Origin: VAZQ01 sp035293945
GTDB lineage: Bacteria > Pseudomonadota > Alphaproteobacteria > Rhizobiales > Xanthobacteraceae
Assembly: GCA_035293945.1 (NCBI GenBank)
Contig: DATGLV010000045.1
Coordinates: 181,021-245,020 of the forward strand
Reading direction: 5' to 3'
DNA: 64,000 bases
The notes under the pieces are model-generated. The model was not told where the DNA came from. It saw nothing but the letters and a program-made list of their open reading frames with translations, and did no database searches. Both the position numbers and the translations under genes were made by a program. Shown in pieces: positions 51,183 through 59,416 of this stretch. How positions within the stretch are numbered: position 1 is the stretch's first letter; every line of letters begins with the position of its first letter.

Positions 51183-52448
51183 TCACGCGGAACCGCCGCT
51201 CACGCGTTCCCGGCGCCGCTGCAGAAAGGCGCGCACCGCCGGATCGGATTCAAGCCCGATTGCGCGCTCATAGGCGTCTGCCGCCGCGTCGGTCTTGCCT
51301 GCCTCTGCGAGCAACCCGGCGCGCGCAGCCCAGTAGGGCTGATAATCGACGAGCCTCTGATCGTCTGAGATCGCGTCGAGCGCTTCCAGTCCGGCCGCGG
51401 CCCCGCGGGTCTCGCTGATGGCGATCGCCCGGTTGATCGCCACCACCGGAGAATCGATGAGCGCGGACAACGCATCATAGAGGCGCTCGATTGCCGCCCA
51501 GTCAGACTTTCCGGTGAGACGGCGCACCACATGTGCGGATTGCACCGCGGCTTCGAGCTGATAGCGGCCGGTCGCGCCGCTCTGGCTCGCGCGGAACAAG
51601 CAGGCTTCGGCCTCCTCGATCATCGCCGTGTTCCAAGCGCGCGGATCCTGTTCGGTGAGCGGCACGTATTCGCCGTCGGCATTGCGCCGCGCGCCGCGCC
51701 GGGCTTCGGCGTGCAGCATCAACGACAAGAGCCCGAGCGCCTCGGGCTCTTCCGGCATCAGCGAGACGACCAGGCGGCCGAGCCAGATCGCTTCGGTCGC
51801 GAGGTTGCGGCGGCGGACATCGGTACCGGCGGGATCGGACCAGCCCTCGGCGAAGGCCGCGTAGATGGCGCCCAGCACCGCGGCGAGCCGCTCGTGCAGA
51901 TCGTCACGTTCCGGCACGCGAAACGGAATACCGGCTTGGCGGATCTTATTCTTGGCGCGCACCAGGCGCTGACTCATGGTGGCGGGCGATACCAGAAACG
52001 CGGAGGCGATCGTGGCGGCATCGAAGCCGAGCACGGTCTGCAGGATCATCGGGGCGCGGATCGGCGGGTCGATCGCCGGATGCGCGCAGGCAAACATCAG
52101 GTTGAGGCGCTGGTCGGGAATTTCGCTCGCGCTCTGCGCTGCAGCTTCGAGCTCTTCATGCATCAATTGCAAATGCGGCGCTGCATCCTCCTGCGTGCGC
52201 CGCTGCCGGCCCGCATCGATCATCCGCCGGCGTGCGACGGTCATGAGCCAAGCTTCAGGGCAGTCCGGGATTCCACTCGCCGGCCAACTCGTGAGCGCGG
52301 CCGCGAAGGCTTCCGACAACGCATCCTCGGCGCCGGCGACGTCACGCGTGCGCGCCGCCAGAAACGCGATCAGCTTGCCGTAGCTTGCGCGTGCCACCGC
52401 TTCGGCAGCGACGCGGGCGGGCTCATCGGTCTCCGACGACATGCTCAT
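51183..52448 (-). CDS. ECF sigma factor of the ECF42 type with C-terminal TPR domain
   Basis: 421 residues. Region 2 'YGKLIAFLAARTRDVAGAED' and 'SEAFAAALTSWP', region 4 'MILQTVLGFDAATIASAFLV' then 'SPATMSQRLVRAKNKIRQ', followed by a long C-terminal DUF6596/TPR-like domain ('LHERLAAVLGAIYAAFAEGW', 'ATEAIWLGRLVVSLMPEEPE', 'SPVVAINRAIAISETRGAAA'). ECF42 factors have no classical anti-sigma; the C-terminal domain controls activity. The YCII-like gene just upstream (82 nt) is the hallmark partner and usual target. Confidence 0.9.
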   Translation of the reverse strand: MSMSSETDEPARVAAEAVARASYGKLIAFLAARTRDVAGAEDALSEAFAAALTSWPASGIPDCPEAWLMTVARRRMIDAGRQRRTQEDAAPHLQLMHEELEAAAQSASEIPDQRLNLMFACAHPAIDPPIRAPMILQTVLGFDAATIASAFLVSPATMSQRLVRAKNKIRQAGIPFRVPERDDLHERLAAVLGAIYAAFAEGWSDPAGTDVRRRNLATEAIWLGRLVVSLMPEEPEALGLLSLMLHAEARRGARRNADGEYVPLTEQDPRAWNTAMIEEAEACLFRASQSGATGRYQLEAAVQSAHVVRRLTGKSDWAAIERLYDALSALIDSPVVAINRAIAISETRGAAAGLEALDAISDDQRLVDYQPYWAARAGLLAEAGKTDAAADAYERAIGLESDPAVRAFLQRRRERVSGGSA

Positions 52449-52529
52449 GCCGCGCTCGTTCTATCCTGGAGACCCGGTGGCCAGCCCCGCCTTCGCGGGG
52501 CCATGCTCTTTCCGGGACATGCGGTAGGC

Positions 52530-52877
52530 CTACATTTCCCAGATCGGCCGCACTTCCATGGTGCCGTGGCTTGCACCTGGGCAGCGGGCGGCCCACGACA
52601 GCGCCGCATCGAGATCGGGAACATCAATCATAAAGTAGCCGCCCAGCTGTTCCTTGGTTTCCGCATAAGGGCCTTCCAGCACCTCGGTCTTGCCATTGGC
52701 GACCCGGACCGTCGTCGCAGCCGATGTCGGCCGCAGGCGGTTGCTGCCGAGCAGGATGCCGGCCTTCTTCAGGGCTTCCGTATAGGCGCCATAGGCGGCG
52801 ATCATCTTGGCGGCGGTCTCCTGGCTCGCCGACAGCATGTTGGCCTCGTTCCCATAGATCATCAGCAGGTATTTCAT
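52530..52877 (-). CDS. YCII-related (DGPF) protein, partner of the ECF42 sigma factor
   Basis: 115 residues. 'MKYLLMIYGNEANM' start and the DGPF-type motif 'EGPYAETKEQLGGYFMIDVP' are typical of YCII-related proteins of the ferredoxin-like fold. Their role in ECF42 modules is unproven. The ATG at 52877 has GGAGACC upstream. It precedes the sigma gene on the same strand, 82 nt gap, matching the common ECF42/DGPF module. Confidence 0.9.
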   Translation of the reverse strand: MKYLLMIYGNEANMLSASQETAAKMIAAYGAYTEALKKAGILLGSNRLRPTSAATTVRVANGKTEVLEGPYAETKEQLGGYFMIDVPDLDAALSWAARCPGASHGTMEVRPIWEM

Positions 52878-53105
52878 GATGGTCTCCTTGAGCTTCGCGG
52901 GCCGAGCGGTGTGCTCTGCCTATGCGGTGTCGATCGGTCCAGCCGGATTTCGACAAGCGCTGCGAGAACCTTTCGATGGCCGGCAAATCTTGGCCGTACG
53001 GCGATCTTTTCCCCTGCGCATCCGGGGATCAGCGCATTTTTTCGCGAACCGGGAAGGTCCGGAGCCCCGGATCACATCACGGATCAGATCGGGCACTTGC
53101 ACCGC

Positions 53106-54077
53106 CTATTGCGGCTTGATCCCGTTCCGGCGCACGATCGCTTGCCATTTGGCCGCGTCGGCCTTGACCAGAGCGCGAATCTCGGCCGGCGTCATCTTGA
53201 GCTGATCGACAAAATTGGCATCGAGGCGCCGCTCTGCCTCCGCATCCTCGTGCACGGAGCGGGTATAGGAATTGAGCTGCGCGACGATCTTATCCGGCGT
53301 GCCGCGCGGCGCGAACAGAGAGAACCAGGTCGAGGTTTCGAAGCCGGGAAATCCGAGCTCCGCGAAGGTCGGCGTATCAGGCGCATAGGGCTCGCGCTTG
53401 GGTGTCGCCGCGGCGAGCACGCGCAGCGTGCCGGTCCGCACCATGTCGATGTGCGGGCCCATCGAGATGAAGGTCGCCTGCACCTCGCCGGATATGACCG
53501 CAGTCGTCGCCGGCGCGGTGCCCTTGAAAGGAACCACCACCAGGTGCAAGCCGGCGCGGCGGATGAATTCCTCCCCGGCGAGATCCGGCGTGGTGCCGGC
53601 GCCGGCGCCCGCATAGTTTACAGTTTCGGGGTGCGCTTTGGCATACGCGATGAAATCGGCCAGCGTCTTGCAGGGCAGGCTGCTATTGATCACCAGGAAC
53701 AGTGGCACCGTGCCGACCGGCCCCACTGGCACCAGATCGGTCAGCGGATCGAACGGCATGTTGGAGAAGAGAAATGGATTGATGGCGATGTTGCCGGTAT
53801 TGCCGAAGCCGAGCGTGTAGCCGTCGGGCGCCGCGCGCGCGACCGCTTCCATGGCGATATTGCCGCTGGCGCCCGGACGATTATCGATCACCACCGGGGC
53901 TCCCGTCCTCGCCGTGATATGCGCCCCGAGGACGCGGGCGATGAAGTCGGTAATGCCTCCCGGTGAGGTCGAGACGATGATCCGGATCGGCTTGGCCGGA
54001 TAGGTCTGCACGCCCGCCCTGGCGGGGCCGAGCGCAACAAGTCCGAGGGTTAGGATGAGACGGAGGAGGGAACCCAT
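53106..54077 (-). CDS. Bug/TctC-family solute-binding protein
   Basis: 323 residues, signal peptide ending near GPARAGVQ. 'YPAKPIRIIVSTSPGGITDF', 'VVIDNRPGASGNIAMEAVAR', 'APDGYTLGFGNTGNIAINPF', 'MPFDPLTDLVPVGPVGTVPL', 'YAGAGAGTTPDLAGEEFI', 'VPFKGTAPATTAVISGEVQA' and 'FPGFETSTWFSLFAPRGTPD' match the family throughout. Divergent from the Rieske/amidohydrolase operon, 184 nt between starts. No TctAB. Ligand probably a substrate of that operon. Confidence 0.9.
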   Translation of the reverse strand: MGSLLRLILTLGLVALGPARAGVQTYPAKPIRIIVSTSPGGITDFIARVLGAHITARTGAPVVIDNRPGASGNIAMEAVARAAPDGYTLGFGNTGNIAINPFLFSNMPFDPLTDLVPVGPVGTVPLFLVINSSLPCKTLADFIAYAKAHPETVNYAGAGAGTTPDLAGEEFIRRAGLHLVVVPFKGTAPATTAVISGEVQATFISMGPHIDMVRTGTLRVLAAATPKREPYAPDTPTFAELGFPGFETSTWFSLFAPRGTPDKIVAQLNSYTRSVHEDAEAERRLDANFVDQLKMTPAEIRALVKADAAKWQAIVRRNGIKPQ

Positions 54078-54261
54078 TGCGGGCCTATTTTAGGATGCCT
54101 CGACCGGCTGCGAAACCCGTCCAAGACAGTGGATTTTTCGACGCGCAATGCAAACGGCCCCGGGCGCGGGCAGCGCCGGAAATCGCTTCCGGGCGGCGGC
54201 AAAAATGCTATTCATGCACATCAAGTGCAGCACTTTCGCATACGTGTCGGAGAGGTCAGGA

Positions 54262-54624
54262 ATGCCCGAATGCTTTGTAGCCAAGGTCGCCGAGCTCAAG
54301 GACGGCGACCGGCGGATTGTGGTCGACGGCAAGAAGGAGATCGGCGTCTTCTACAAGGACGGCGCCTATTTTGCCTACAGCAATTACTGCGTCCATGCCG
54401 GCGGACCGGCCTGCGAGGGTATCCTCATCAACAAGGTCGTGGACGTGATCGGGCCCGACAAGACCTATCAGGGCCAGTCCTTCACCGATGAAGTGCACTT
54501 CGCCTGCCCATGGCACGGCTACGAATACGACATCAAGACCGGCGAATGCATCGCCGACCGCCGCCTCAAGCTGCGCAAATTCGAGGTCGTGCGGCGCGGC
54601 GAAGATATTTTTGTGGTGACGTAG
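54262..54624 (+). CDS. Rieske-type [2Fe-2S] ferredoxin
   Basis: 120 residues from ATG 54262 with GAGAGGTCAGGA upstream. Cluster ligands Cys43-V-His45 ('NYCVHAGGPACEG') and Cys82-PW-His85 ('FACPWHGYEYDIKTGE'). The 36 residues between the two halves exceed the usual 15-17, owing to an extra strand or loop ('ILINKVVDVIGPDKTYQ'). Cytoplasmic electron carrier. Ten nt upstream of an amidohydrolase-2 gene, an uncommon pairing that suggests a redox step with a decarboxylase or hydrolase. Confidence 0.88.
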   Translation: MPECFVAKVAELKDGDRRIVVDGKKEIGVFYKDGAYFAYSNYCVHAGGPACEGILINKVVDVIGPDKTYQGQSFTDEVHFACPWHGYEYDIKTGECIADRRLKLRKFEVVRRGEDIFVVT

Positions 54625-54634
54625 GAGAAGGCGC

Positions 54635-55843
54635 ATGGACACCATTCGCAGCGAGGTGCGCACCCCCGCCTTCGATCGCTACTCGACCACGGCCTCGCTC
54701 GCGCACGCGACCGAGCAGGCGCACGCGCGCAACTATCAGGATTTCCTCATTGTCGATGTCGATTCCCATCACTACGAGAACGAATCCTACCGGGAGGTAT
54801 TTCAATACATCGATAATCCGGTGATCCGCCGCGAAGCCCTGATCCATATCGAGCGCGGCGGCCGCGCCTCGATGATGAACAACCAAGTCGGCTATCAGGA
54901 CGGCGGCGGACGCATCACCCGTGCGGCCCTGCGCAAATTCGAGAAGCCGACGGGAGAGGCCCATCGCGACGTCTACATGACGCGCGACTGGATGGATGCG
55001 ATGGGGGTCGACTATGCGTGCCTGTTCCCGACGCCGATGCTGTTTCTCGGCCTGCATCCGCAGCCCGAAATGGAGATGGCGCTGTGCCAAGCCTACAATC
55101 GCTGGCTCTGCGAGCGCATCCTCGCCGTCGAGCCGCGGCTCATCTCGATGCTTTATCTGCCGTTCAATGATCCGGATGCCGCCTATCGGACCGTCAAGGA
55201 ATTCGGTGACCGCAAGGGCGTGGTGGGCTTCATGGTGACGTCGCCGCGCTACAAGCCGGTGCACGACAACGCCTATATGAGAACCTACGCGATGCTGGAG
55301 GAGATGGGGAAACCGATCTCATTTCATGCTGCCTACAGCTGGGACGATCGCGCGCTCGCCACCACCAACCGCTTCATCTCCGTGCACTCGCTCGGCTTCA
55401 TGTGGTTCAACATGGTGCACATGACCAATTGGGTCATCAATGGTCTGCCCGAGCGCTTTCCCAAGCTGAAAGTGCTGTGGATCGAGAGCGGCCTCACCTG
55501 GGCCTATGCGCTGATGCAGCGGCTCGATCACTCCTACATGATGCGAATCTCGGATTGTCCCTCGCTCAAACGGCGGCCGAGCGAGTACATGCAGGAGATG
55601 TACTACTCCTCACAGCCCATGGAAGTGCCGCAGGATCTTTCGATCCTGGAAGCCACCTTCAAGATGATCAAGGCGGAGACACAGCTCGTCTGGTCGTCGG
55701 ACTATCCGCATTGGGATTTCGATCTGCCCAGCATCATCTACGATCTGCCGTTCCTGAAGGAGAACGCCAAGCGCGCCATCCTGGGCGGCAATGCCGCCAG
55801 ATTGTTCGGTCTCGATCCCAAGCCGGTGAAGAAGATTCCGTGA
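54635..55843 (+). CDS. Amidohydrolase-2 family protein (ACMSD-like), in operon with Rieske ferredoxin
   Basis: 402 residues, GGAGAAGGCGC before the ATG. TIM-barrel COG2159 family: 'FLIVDVDSHHYENESYREVF' (DxH site), 'GVDYACLFPTPMLFLGLHPQ', 'KPISFHAAYSWDDRALATTN', 'KLKVLWIESGLTWAYALMQR' and 'TQLVWSSDYPHWDFDLPSII' with the catalytic Asp. Relatives include decarboxylases such as gamma-resorcylate and aminocarboxymuconate-semialdehyde decarboxylase. The long N-terminal part before the first motif and inserts fit the COG2159 long type. Substrate unknown. Confidence 0.85.
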   Translation: MDTIRSEVRTPAFDRYSTTASLAHATEQAHARNYQDFLIVDVDSHHYENESYREVFQYIDNPVIRREALIHIERGGRASMMNNQVGYQDGGGRITRAALRKFEKPTGEAHRDVYMTRDWMDAMGVDYACLFPTPMLFLGLHPQPEMEMALCQAYNRWLCERILAVEPRLISMLYLPFNDPDAAYRTVKEFGDRKGVVGFMVTSPRYKPVHDNAYMRTYAMLEEMGKPISFHAAYSWDDRALATTNRFISVHSLGFMWFNMVHMTNWVINGLPERFPKLKVLWIESGLTWAYALMQRLDHSYMMRISDCPSLKRRPSEYMQEMYYSSQPMEVPQDLSILEATFKMIKAETQLVWSSDYPHWDFDLPSIIYDLPFLKENAKRAILGGNAARLFGLDPKPVKKIP

Positions 55844-55860
55844 GCGCTGGAGGGTGCAGC

Positions 55861-55960
55861 TCGGTCGCCCCCGCGAAAGCGGGGACCCATACGTCAACGC
55901 GCCATCGATGGGCCGCGGCGTATGGGTCCCGACTCTTCGCTTCGCTTCGGCCGGGACGAC
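55861..55960. repeat. Intergenic palindromic repeat, family A (copy 5)
   Basis: Left arm 'CCCCGCGAAAGCGGGGACCC', core CGCCATCGATGGGCCG, right arm 'TATGGGTCCCGACTCTTCGC' ending GGGACGAC. Longer than other copies because of a duplicated CTTCGCTTCG in the right arm. Between the amidohydrolase and the secreted hydrolase genes. Confidence 0.7.
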
Positions 55961-56016
55961 GCCGAGACTGTTGCTCATGAGTAGAAAATAATCCACCAGA
56001 AGCAGGAGAATAAGCA

Positions 56017-57201
56017 ATGCGTAGGTCGCCGTGGCCGCATCGATCGCGCTTTCCCCGACTGTTTCAAATCCTTCTCCTCACCTCCGCAACTCTCCTCGCC
56101 GCGCCGCTTGCCCATGCGCAGGAGCAGGGGCCGCTGGTGCTGGCAAAGTCGAGCTACTTCTTCGTCGGCGGCAAGATCGATCAAGCCGTCGAAGGCAGCC
56201 CGATGGTCGGGCAGATGTATGTGGAGTACATGATCCCGGAGCGCCTCACGCACCCCTACCCGGTGGTGATGGTGCACGGCGGCAATCAGACCGGCACCAA
56301 CTTCACCGGCACGCCCGACGGCCGCGAGGGCTGGGCACAATATTTCGTGCGCCGCGGTTATGCGGTTTACGTGGTCGATCAGGTGGCCCGCGGGCGCTCC
56401 GCTTATTGGAGCGATGTCTATGGACGCTTGCCGCCTTCGCGGCTTGCCTTCGTGGAGCAGCGCTTTGTTGAACCGGAGGCCAAGCCCATGTGGCCGCAGG
56501 CGCATCTGCACACGCAGTTCCCCGGCAACGGCAAGCCCGGCGATGCGAGCTTCGACCAGTTCTACGCCTCGCAGTTTCCCTCGATACCGAGCTTTGCGCA
56601 GCAGCAAGAGCTCAACCGTGATGCGCTCGTAGCTTTGCTCGACAAGATCGGGCCGGCACTCCTCCTCACCCACTCGCAATCGGGTGCGTTCGGCTGGCCC
56701 GTCGCCGATGCAAGGCCCAATCTGGTCAAAGCGATCCTTGCGGTCGAGCCGAGCGGCCCCCCGGTGCACGATATCGAAAACCTCGGCCCGCCAGATTGGT
56801 TCAAGGATGCGGAGCGAACGAAAATCTCCGGCCTTGGCGATATTCCGATCACCTATGATCCGCCGCTTGGCGCAAGCGAGAATCTCGCCTTTGTCCGCGC
56901 TGATGCGCCCTCAAAGCCCGACCTGGTCCGCTGCTGGCGCCAGCAGGAGCCGGCCCGCAAGCTCGTCAACCTGACCAAGATTCCGGTGCTGGTCGTGACC
57001 AGCGAGGCGTCTTATCACGCGGCCTACGACGACTGCACTGCGGCGTATCTCGCGCAAGCAGGCGTGCCGGTAAAGCAGGTTCACCTCGCTGATCTCGGCA
57101 TCCACGGCAACGGCCACATGATGATGATCGAGAAGAACAATCAGGCGATCGCCGCCGTGATTGCCGATTGGGTCGATCAGAACGTGGCGCCAGGGCCGTA
57201 A
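56017..57201 (+). CDS. Secreted alpha/beta-hydrolase (lipase/esterase-like)
   Basis: 394 residues; AGCAGGAGAATAAGC before the ATG; signal peptide ends at APLAHAQ. 'HPYPVVMVHGGNQTGTNFTG' carries the oxyanion HGG, nucleophile elbow 'LLLTHSQSGAFGWPVADARP' with THSQSG, and C-terminal His in 'GIHGNGHMMMIEKNN' with the acid near 'PVLVVTSEASYHAAYDD' uncertain. Resembles the alpha/beta-hydrolase group with lipase-like S in soil bacteria (esterase activity in relatives). A terminator hairpin follows, so it may be monocistronic. Confidence 0.82.
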   Translation: MRRSPWPHRSRFPRLFQILLLTSATLLAAPLAHAQEQGPLVLAKSSYFFVGGKIDQAVEGSPMVGQMYVEYMIPERLTHPYPVVMVHGGNQTGTNFTGTPDGREGWAQYFVRRGYAVYVVDQVARGRSAYWSDVYGRLPPSRLAFVEQRFVEPEAKPMWPQAHLHTQFPGNGKPGDASFDQFYASQFPSIPSFAQQQELNRDALVALLDKIGPALLLTHSQSGAFGWPVADARPNLVKAILAVEPSGPPVHDIENLGPPDWFKDAERTKISGLGDIPITYDPPLGASENLAFVRADAPSKPDLVRCWRQQEPARKLVNLTKIPVLVVTSEASYHAAYDDCTAAYLAQAGVPVKQVHLADLGIHGNGHMMMIEKNNQAIAAVIADWVDQNVAPGP

Positions 57202-57239
57202 CGGCCGGCCGCGCCGCGCAAGCTCGGACTTGTTAAAAC

Positions 57240-57270
57240 TTGGGCGGTGGCACTTTGTTCCACCGCCCAA
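57240..57270 (+). terminator. Rho-independent terminator after the secreted hydrolase
   Basis: TTGGGCGGTGG (57240-57250) pairs perfectly with CCACCGCCCAA (57260-57270) across a 9-base loop, then TTGCATTTGTTCTTT. The remaining stretch to 57515 holds no gene I can see. Confidence 0.75.
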
Positions 57271-57515
57271 TTGCATTTGTTCTTTAGAATTAATTTGCCG
57301 GGCTCAAACAATCAACAAATCGACATTTGGTCGAAACGGCAAACATTGCCGCGGTGCGATCGCTTCTGCGACCGCGCGTCGAATGCGCGCAAAGAAATAC
57401 AGTTTCGTGTCGGGTTCGGAACTGAGCCAAGGTCACGCTGTTAAATTTTTGTAATTGCGCGCGCCGTGCGCGATTCGACTGGCAGAACGCAATCGAAACA
57501 GTGCGGAGTTGCAAG

Positions 57516-59312
57516 ATGAACAAATCACGCGAACCTCGGTCAGCATTTCTTCGATCCGCGAGCAGATGCGCTTTGGCAATAGCCGTACTGACCGTCGCGG
57601 CGTCGACCGATTGGCCAATTACGGGGGGCATGGTCACGCCTGCTCTCGCGCAGGTCGTGGTCAGGACGGAATTCCGCGAAGCCCTGCAGCCCTACGGAAG
57701 CTGGCACCGCCATTCACATTGGGGCGATGTGTGGGTTCCGGCGGATCGCGGCCGTGACTGGCGGCCGTATACGGCCGGACGATGGAGCTACACCGATGAT
57801 TGGGGCTGGTACTGGGTCTCCGACGATACGGAGGATGCCTGGGGATGGATTGTCTATCACTACGGACGCTGGGTTCTCGACCCGGATCTCGGCTGGATCT
57901 GGGTGCCGGGCGATGAATGGAGCCCAGGTTGGGTGCAGTGGCGTCGCGGCGGCGAATATATCGGTTGGGCGCCCCTGCCGCCGGACGAGGTTGTCGTCGA
58001 ATATCGCGATGAGCCGGACGTTTGGATCTTCGTGCGCGGCCGCGATTTCATTGCATCGGATATCGACAGCGTCATCCTGCCGGAGCGCCAGTATTCGGCC
58101 TATATCTCCGACACCGTCGTGGAGAACAGGACGGTCGAGTTCCGCGATCAGCGCTTCGCCGTCAATCCCGGAATTGCGCCGGGGGTGATCGCGGCCGAGG
58201 TGGGGCATCCGATCCGCTCGTTCGATATCCGCCCGCATGTGCTTGCCGGCACCGCGCGGATCAACGGCGCCATTGAGGTGCGCGGCGACGAGCTTGCGCG
58301 CCTGCGCAACAATCGCGAGGCTTTCCGCGCTACGGTGCGCGAATCCCAACGCCAGTTCCAGCCGGTGCAACAGGTTCCACGTCCGCAGGCTCTGGGGGCG
58401 AACGAACGCGGCCGGCTTGGCAACAGCCAGCTCCGTGCGGTGCCGCGCGGCTTCGCCAACGCTCCTTCCGCGCCGGAGCGCAACGGGCCGGGGACCCAGG
58501 GCCGCGCGCAAGAGCGGACCCAACAAGAGCGGACCCAACAAGAACACACCCAACAACCGGAACGGGCTCCGCAAGAGCGGAATCAACAAGGACGAAACCA
58601 GCAAGAGCGCAATCCGCAGCTACCTCCGGCGATGCAAGGCCTGGGCGCGCCGAACCAGCGCGGGCCTGAGCGGCAAGGACGCGGGGTGGGCGCGAACCCG
58701 CCGAACGTCCAGCAACCGCAGCGCGGCGAGCAGCAGGGTCGCCAGACCCCGCCACGGGGCGGGCCGTCAGGCGAACGCACGCAGGGACTTGCGCCTGAAG
58801 AGCGGCGCCCAGCACAACAGGGTGGGCCTGCCCAAGGCAGGGACCTTGGTTTCCAGCGCGGCCCTCAGCCCGGCAGCCAGCCGGAAAATTCCCGAGACTT
58901 GGGTGCGCGCGAGAATCGACAGCCGCCCGGGCGGCCGCCGGAAATGAACCGACCGAGCACCCAGGGCATGGCCCCGCGCGGCGGTGAAGAGCGTCAATTC
59001 AACCGACCGCCGGAGATGAACCGGCCGACCACGCAGGGCATGGCCCCGCGCGGTGGTGAAGAGCGCCAATTCACCCGGCCGCCGGAAATGAACCGGCCGA
59101 GCACGCAAGGCATGGCGCCGCGCGAGGAGCGCCAGCCCGCGCCGCAGCCGCAGCGACCGGCGCCACGACCGAACGTCGGCGGCACCGAAGGCTTCGCGGG
59201 TGGCGGGGGTCAGCGCCCGATGGCGCAGCCGCAAATGCGCCCGTCGCAGCCGCAAATGCAGCCGCAGGGGGGGCCCGGCGGTGGCGGGCGGGGCCGCCGT
59301 CCCGGCGAATGA
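57516..59312 (+). CDS. Secreted DUF6600-type protein with low-complexity Pro/Gln/Arg C-terminus
   Basis: 598 residues from ATG 57516, signal peptide through TPALAQ. The N-terminal domain is Trp-rich: 'FREALQPYGSWHRHSHWGDV', 'GRWSYTDDWGWYWVSDDTED', 'WGWIVYHYGRWVLDPDLGWI', 'WVQWRRGGEYIGWAPLPPDE'. This is the pattern of DUF6600 (YXWGXW-type) proteins. Residues from about 270 on are disordered and rich in R, Q, P, G, including QQER-type heptads and a repeat of about 25 residues ('RPPEMNRPSTQGMAPRGGEE') occurring three times. Presumed envelope or surface protein with a flexible tail; function unknown. Long antisense ORFs here are shadows. Confidence 0.82.
   Translation: MNKSREPRSAFLRSASRCALAIAVLTVAASTDWPITGGMVTPALAQVVVRTEFREALQPYGSWHRHSHWGDVWVPADRGRDWRPYTAGRWSYTDDWGWYWVSDDTEDAWGWIVYHYGRWVLDPDLGWIWVPGDEWSPGWVQWRRGGEYIGWAPLPPDEVVVEYRDEPDVWIFVRGRDFIASDIDSVILPERQYSAYISDTVVENRTVEFRDQRFAVNPGIAPGVIAAEVGHPIRSFDIRPHVLAGTARINGAIEVRGDELARLRNNREAFRATVRESQRQFQPVQQVPRPQALGANERGRLGNSQLRAVPRGFANAPSAPERNGPGTQGRAQERTQQERTQQEHTQQPERAPQERNQQGRNQQERNPQLPPAMQGLGAPNQRGPERQGRGVGANPPNVQQPQRGEQQGRQTPPRGGPSGERTQGLAPEERRPAQQGGPAQGRDLGFQRGPQPGSQPENSRDLGARENRQPPGRPPEMNRPSTQGMAPRGGEERQFNRPPEMNRPTTQGMAPRGGEERQFTRPPEMNRPSTQGMAPREERQPAPQPQRPAPRPNVGGTEGFAGGGGQRPMAQPQMRPSQPQMQPQGGPGGGGRGRRPGE
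58931..59150 (+). repeat. Three tandem 25-codon repeats inside the DUF6600-type gene
   Basis: Units start with GGCCGCCGGAAATGAACCG-type sequence (RPPEMNRP), each about 72-75 bases, differing by few bases. Encode the Pro/Gly/Glu-rich repeat of the tail. Confidence 0.75.
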
Positions 59313-59344
59313 CGGATGGAGATCGATAGCGGCCTTCCGGCCTA

Positions 59345-59379
59345 CAAAAAAGCTCATCCCCGCCGCGGCGGGGATGAGC
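59345..59379 (-). terminator. Rho-independent terminator of the efflux-adaptor gene
   Basis: Perfect 28-base palindrome GCTCATCCCCGCCG/CGGCGGGGATGAGC (59352-59379) followed, on the minus strand, by TTTTTT. It ends the transcript of the adaptor gene at 59417-60574 and may also block plus-strand read-through. Confidence 0.85.
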
Positions 59380-59416
59380 AATCATTGCGGTTTGATCCAT
59401 TGCGTCGATCAGGCGA

